DNA from: SZUA-254 sp031379665
Lineage (GTDB): Bacteria > Bacteroidota > Ignavibacteria > UBA10030 > SZUA-254
Direction: 5' to 3'
Assembly: GCA_031379665.1 (NCBI GenBank)
Contig: JANNFI010000020.1
Span: 1-15,036 of the forward strand
DNA length: 15,036 nucleotides
Shown in pieces: positions 13,356 through 15,036 of this stretch. The position numbers and the translations under genes were made by a program. Each line of letters starts with the position of its first letter. Position 1 is the stretch's first letter. The notes beneath the pieces were generated by a model. It saw only the letters and a program-made list of their open reading frames with translations. It had not been told where the DNA came from and searched no databases.

Positions 13356-15036
13356 TCAGAACCGGGAGAGTTTTAGGGCGGCGTCCTCGATGTCCTTCTC
13401 TTGCAGGAGTACTTCGTGCTCGAGCTGGCGTGAGAAGGGGACAGGTGAATCCTTTGAACCCACCCGCATCGGCGGCGCGTCGAGGTGCGCGAAGGCGTGC
13501 TCGGCCGCGAGCGATGCGATCTCGCCCCCGAAACCGCCGAAGAGCGGATGCTCGTGGGCGACGAGCAGCCGGCCCGTCTTTCGCACCGCCGCGAGGATCG
13601 CATCGGTGTCGAGCGGCCGGAGGCTGCGCAGGTCGAGGATCTCGCAATCGACCCCGTGGTCGTCGGCGAGCCTGGCGGCCGCCTTCAGCGCCTGGTGGAC
13701 CGGATTGCCCCAAGTAACGATGCTCAGGTCGCGGCCCTCTCGAACGACGCGGGCTTTTCCGAAACGCACCGTGTGCGTCGCCGATGGCCTGGGCGATTTC
13801 GCGAAATACTGGTTATAGAGGTACTTGTTCTCGATGAAGAGGGTGAACCCTGGACTCTTCATCGCGGTTCGCATCAAACCCACGGCGTCGTCGGCGAACG
13901 ACGGCATCACGACGCGGATCCCGGGGATCGAAAGGAACGTCGCGTCGAGGCTCTGCGAATGGTAGAGCCCGCCGCCGATGTAGCCGCCCGAGGCGAGGCG
14001 CATCACGATGTTCGGCGCGAACTGGCCGTTGGTTCGATAGTAGTCGTGGGCGCACTCGATCACCTGCTCCATCGCCGGCCAGATGTAGTCGGCGAACTGC
14101 GCGCCTTCTATCACGATCCTGATGTCGTCGCGGTAGCGCGAGAAACCATTCGCCGTCCCGACGATGAAATCCTCGGCGATCGGAGCGTTGAACACCCTCT
14201 TGTTTCCGAACTCCTGCACCATCCCCTTGGTGACGTTGAAGACGCCCCCTTTTTCCTTCGAGGCGACGTCCTGACCCCAGAGGAATGTGTGCTTGTTGGA
14301 CCTGAACTCTTCCTTGAGCGTCTCGTTGATCGCTTCGCGGAGCGTAAGAAGCGGGGCATCGGCGGGAACTTCCGTGACGTGATGGTCCTCCGACCCCTGC
14401 TCGTAGGCCGGGGGTATGACGAAATGCAGGGCCGACTTAGGATCGGGTTCCGCTTCGGCTTCCACCCGCGCGCCGGCCTCTTCGACCGCCTTCGTGTTCT
14501 CCTCCTCGAGGCGCGTGATCTCGACCTCGGAGAGGTCGTCGTTGGCGATGAGGTCGTTCCGGAACCGGGCCACCGGATCGGACCGGCGCGCCTCTTCGAT
14601 CTCCCTGGCGTCACGGTACAACTCCTGGCGGTCGGAGTTACTGTGCGAGAACATTCTGACGCAATCGGCGTGCACGATGGCGGGGCCCTTGCCGTCCTTC
14701 ACGTAGTCGAGGGCGCCTTGCATACCCCTCCAGGAGTCGAACACGTTGGTCCCGTCGACGCGCTCGATCTTCACGTTGGCGAATCCGGTGAAATTGTCGG
14801 CGACGCAGAGGTTGGCGGCCCCTTCAGCAAGCGGGACCGAAATGCCGTACCGATTGTTCTGGATGACGAAAATCACCGGGAGCGCTTCGCGGGCGGCGCC
14901 GCTGATCGCCTCATACACATATCCTTCCGAAACGGCTGAATCTCCGAAGCTCGCGAACGCGATCTCGTCCCCCTTGTACCGGCGGATGGCGCGGGCCGTA
15001 CCCGCCGCGTGAAGGGCGTGGTTGGCGGTCGCCGAG
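13356..15036 (-). CDS. 2-oxo acid dehydrogenase E1, fused alpha and beta subunits, 5' partial
   Basis: 559 residues are visible; the N-terminus lies beyond the right edge. E1 uses thiamine diphosphate to decarboxylate a 2-oxo acid and load the acyl group on the lipoyl arm of E2; the branched-chain (2-oxoisovalerate) or pyruvate complex is likely. The alpha part has the cofactor motif 'GDSAVSEG' (visible residues 31-38), with the paired Asn 26 residues later in 'VIQNNRYGIS', then 'FSHSNSDRQELYR', the phosphorylation-loop-like segment. A Glu/Ala-rich linker leads to the beta part: 'LTLREAINETL', the catalytic 'APIAEDFIVG' Glu, 'GGGLYHSQSLDATFLSIPGIRVVMPS', and a transketolase C-terminal domain ending 'EVLLQEKDIEDAALKLSRF'. 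Fusion of alpha and beta in one chain is known in several bacteria. The third residue of the GDG motif is Ser rather than Gly. The GTG at 14918 is internal, not the start, since the conserved motif lies before it. Confidence 0.92.
   Translation of the reverse strand, partial: SATANHALHAAGTARAIRRYKGDEIAFASFGDSAVSEGYVYEAISGAAREALPVIFVIQNNRYGISVPLAEGAANLCVADNFTGFANVKIERVDGTNVFDSWRGMQGALDYVKDGKGPAIVHADCVRMFSHSNSDRQELYRDAREIEEARRSDPVARFRNDLIANDDLSEVEITRLEEENTKAVEEAGARVEAEAEPDPKSALHFVIPPAYEQGSEDHHVTEVPADAPLLTLREAINETLKEEFRSNKHTFLWGQDVASKEKGGVFNVTKGMVQEFGNKRVFNAPIAEDFIVGTANGFSRYRDDIRIVIEGAQFADYIWPAMEQVIECAHDYYRTNGQFAPNIVMRLASGGYIGGGLYHSQSLDATFLSIPGIRVVMPSFADDAVGLMRTAMKSPGFTLFIENKYLYNQYFAKSPRPSATHTVRFGKARVVREGRDLSIVTWGNPVHQALKAAARLADDHGVDCEILDLRSLRPLDTDAILAAVRKTGRLLVAHEHPLFGGFGGEIASLAAEHAFAHLDAPPMRVGSKDSPVPFSRQLEHEVLLQEKDIEDAALKLSRF

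Noticed and set aside
13342..13713. Upstream extension of the lipoprotein by 124 residues
   Set aside because: This part overlaps the E1 3' end out of frame and is Arg/Pro-rich. The signal peptide begins at ATG 13341.
13485..14939. 484-codon open frame on the plus strand
   Set aside because: It is antisense to the fused E1 gene. The composition is His/Arg/Glu-rich without motifs, while the opposite frame has clear E1 motifs throughout.

Overview
This is a GC-rich (about 60-70% G+C in the genes) stretch of bacterial chromosome made almost entirely of housekeeping and cell-envelope genes. I see no phage, transposon, CRISPR or RNA gene. Several proteins look most like those of the Bacteroidota/Chlorobi/Ignavibacteria (FCB) side of the tree: a cyclase with the 'YQYVGDE' signature, a fused alpha/beta 2-oxo acid dehydrogenase E1, a rhomboid protease with a charged C-terminal tail, and a lipoprotein with an 'isGtF' segment. 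Several genes start without a Shine-Dalgarno sequence. A high-GC member of that superphylum is my best guess, but this is inference and not proven by the window.

Layout. 1-205 (+): the end of a NicX-like/M29 aminopeptidase. 1663-207 (-): a small PAS protein and a membrane-anchored class III nucleotide cyclase, coupled by an ATGA overlap and preceded by a near-consensus sigma-70 promoter. 1948-4600 (+): a MacA-like periplasmic adaptor and a MacB-type permease with no ATPase gene beside them. 4601-4791: a gap holding a 9-bp tandem repeat. 4792-7602 (+): uvrB and a comF-type phosphoribosyltransferase, ending in a hairpin. 7733-10007 (+): glyceraldehyde-3-phosphate dehydrogenase and phosphoglycerate kinase, two consecutive glycolytic steps, with a hairpin between them. 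10053-10955 (+): a rhomboid protease. 11158-12297 (+): ispG of the MEP isoprenoid pathway, with its own promoter. 15036-12373 (-): a fused E1 of a branched-chain/2-oxo acid dehydrogenase complex (5' end outside the window), followed 14 bp later by a probable lipoprotein of unknown function that contains a collagen-like Gly-Pro-Ala repeat.

How the genes fit together. The PAS protein and cyclase probably form a sensor-output pair making a cyclic nucleotide. The adaptor and permease should form a tripartite export or outer-membrane-directed machine with an ATPase encoded elsewhere. The gap-pgk pair supplies lower glycolysis, ispG uses glycolysis-derived carbon for isoprenoids, and E1 feeds acyl-CoA production. 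I found no convincing wholly new system. The points most worth a second look are the non-canonical substrate-selecting residues of the cyclase, the adaptor-permease pair without an ATPase, the basic low-complexity insert in the adaptor, the 9-bp repeats at two loci, and the low-GC block inside pgk.
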